A stretch of 64,000 bases of DNA from Rugalucina vietnamica. Its lineage: Eukaryota; Mollusca; Bivalvia; Lucinida; Lucinidae. Below the pieces are notes generated by a model, which saw only the letters and a program-made list of their open reading frames with translations, was not told the origin of the DNA and ran no database searches. This document shows positions 63,842 to 64,000 of this stretch, one piece after another. The translations under genes and the position numbers were made by a program. Position 1 is the first letter of the stretch. Every line of letters begins with the position of its first letter. The stretch covers positions 30,228,956 through 30,292,955 of the forward strand of contig OZ024879.1 in the NCBI GenBank assembly GCA_964017185.1, given 5' to 3'.

Positions 63842-64000
63842 AAAAGTATTGCAAATAGCAGGTATAGGTCCCTGCTTAAAATTTCTAGCACATCTATCAT
63901 ATTCAAATTAAACGTGTTGTAATGGTAACGCTCCGACAAGCATCGAAATACCACTTTTTGCAATTTTGGGTCTATTTTTCACTATTTAACATCGTTTTCA
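63842..64000 (-). mobile_element. X-box MITE, partial, runs off the window
   Basis: The complement of about 44080-44240 (TTGCAAATAGCAGGTA, AACGCTCCGACAAGCATCG, AAATACCACTTTTTGC). The X-box here has decayed to a single half (AATGGTAACG). Confidence 0.7.

Overview
The window is animal nuclear DNA, most likely from a bivalve mollusc. It is AT-rich and repeat-dense. It carries tRNA-derived SINEs ending in the GACTGGGACGTTAA-type tail and a GCTCACCTGAG/CTCAGGTGAG element of a kind I associate with bivalve genomes. The phylum call rests on recognised repeat style, not on a search.

The main content is an array of alternative 3'-terminal exons, all on the + strand and spread over 62 kb. I find 18 intact C2H2 zinc-finger exons (called ZE1-ZE18 here). 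Each has a 3' splice site, two leftover bases (phase 1), a short linker, two or three fingers and its own stop codon. None has a first exon, a promoter or a downstream donor. A three-exon BEN-domain-like module (20407-22719) enters through the same phase-1 acceptor. This is the layout of insect lola and mod(mdg4), where one 5' module (usually BTB) is spliced to one of many DNA-binding tails. The 5' module is not in the window and must lie upstream. At least fifteen dead or partial exon copies (finger-2-only tails, nonsense-bearing and frameshifted copies) lie between the live ones, so the array has evolved by tandem duplication and decay.

Layout: 1-3.1 kb, ZE1-ZE3 in tandem units; 4.9-7.5 kb, ZE4 and ZE5; 9.4-10.1 kb, a minisatellite; 10.3-15.8 kb, ZE6-ZE8 and a run of decayed tails; 16.4-18.1 kb, a G-run/C-run element; 20.4-23.1 kb, the BEN module and its decayed copies; 23-30 kb, repeats and internal duplications; 30.1 kb, ZE9; 33.6-38.0 kb, a Harbinger-like element holding about 18 copies of a roughly 188-bp satellite; 38.2 kb, ZE10; 38.4-41.4 kb, a reverse-transcriptase element interrupted by a hAT/ZMYM-like fragment; 43-47.5 kb, ZE11-ZE13; 49-53.3 kb, ZE14-ZE16; 55.7-57.3 kb, ZE17 and a nonsense-bearing lola-type exon; 57.5-62.6 kb, repeats; 62.8 kb, ZE18.

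Two small inverted-repeat families fill the introns. Family A is a fold-back element of about 280 bp with a CCGCCTCGGCGAGGCGG-like centre and 22 copies or fragments. Family B is about 230 bp, begins TGAGCCGC and has about 15 copies or fragments. Several copies touch coding sequence: they supply the C-terminus of ZE9 and ZE11 and apparently the stop codon of the BEN module. Coordinates of repeats are read by eye and are good to about 10-20 bases.
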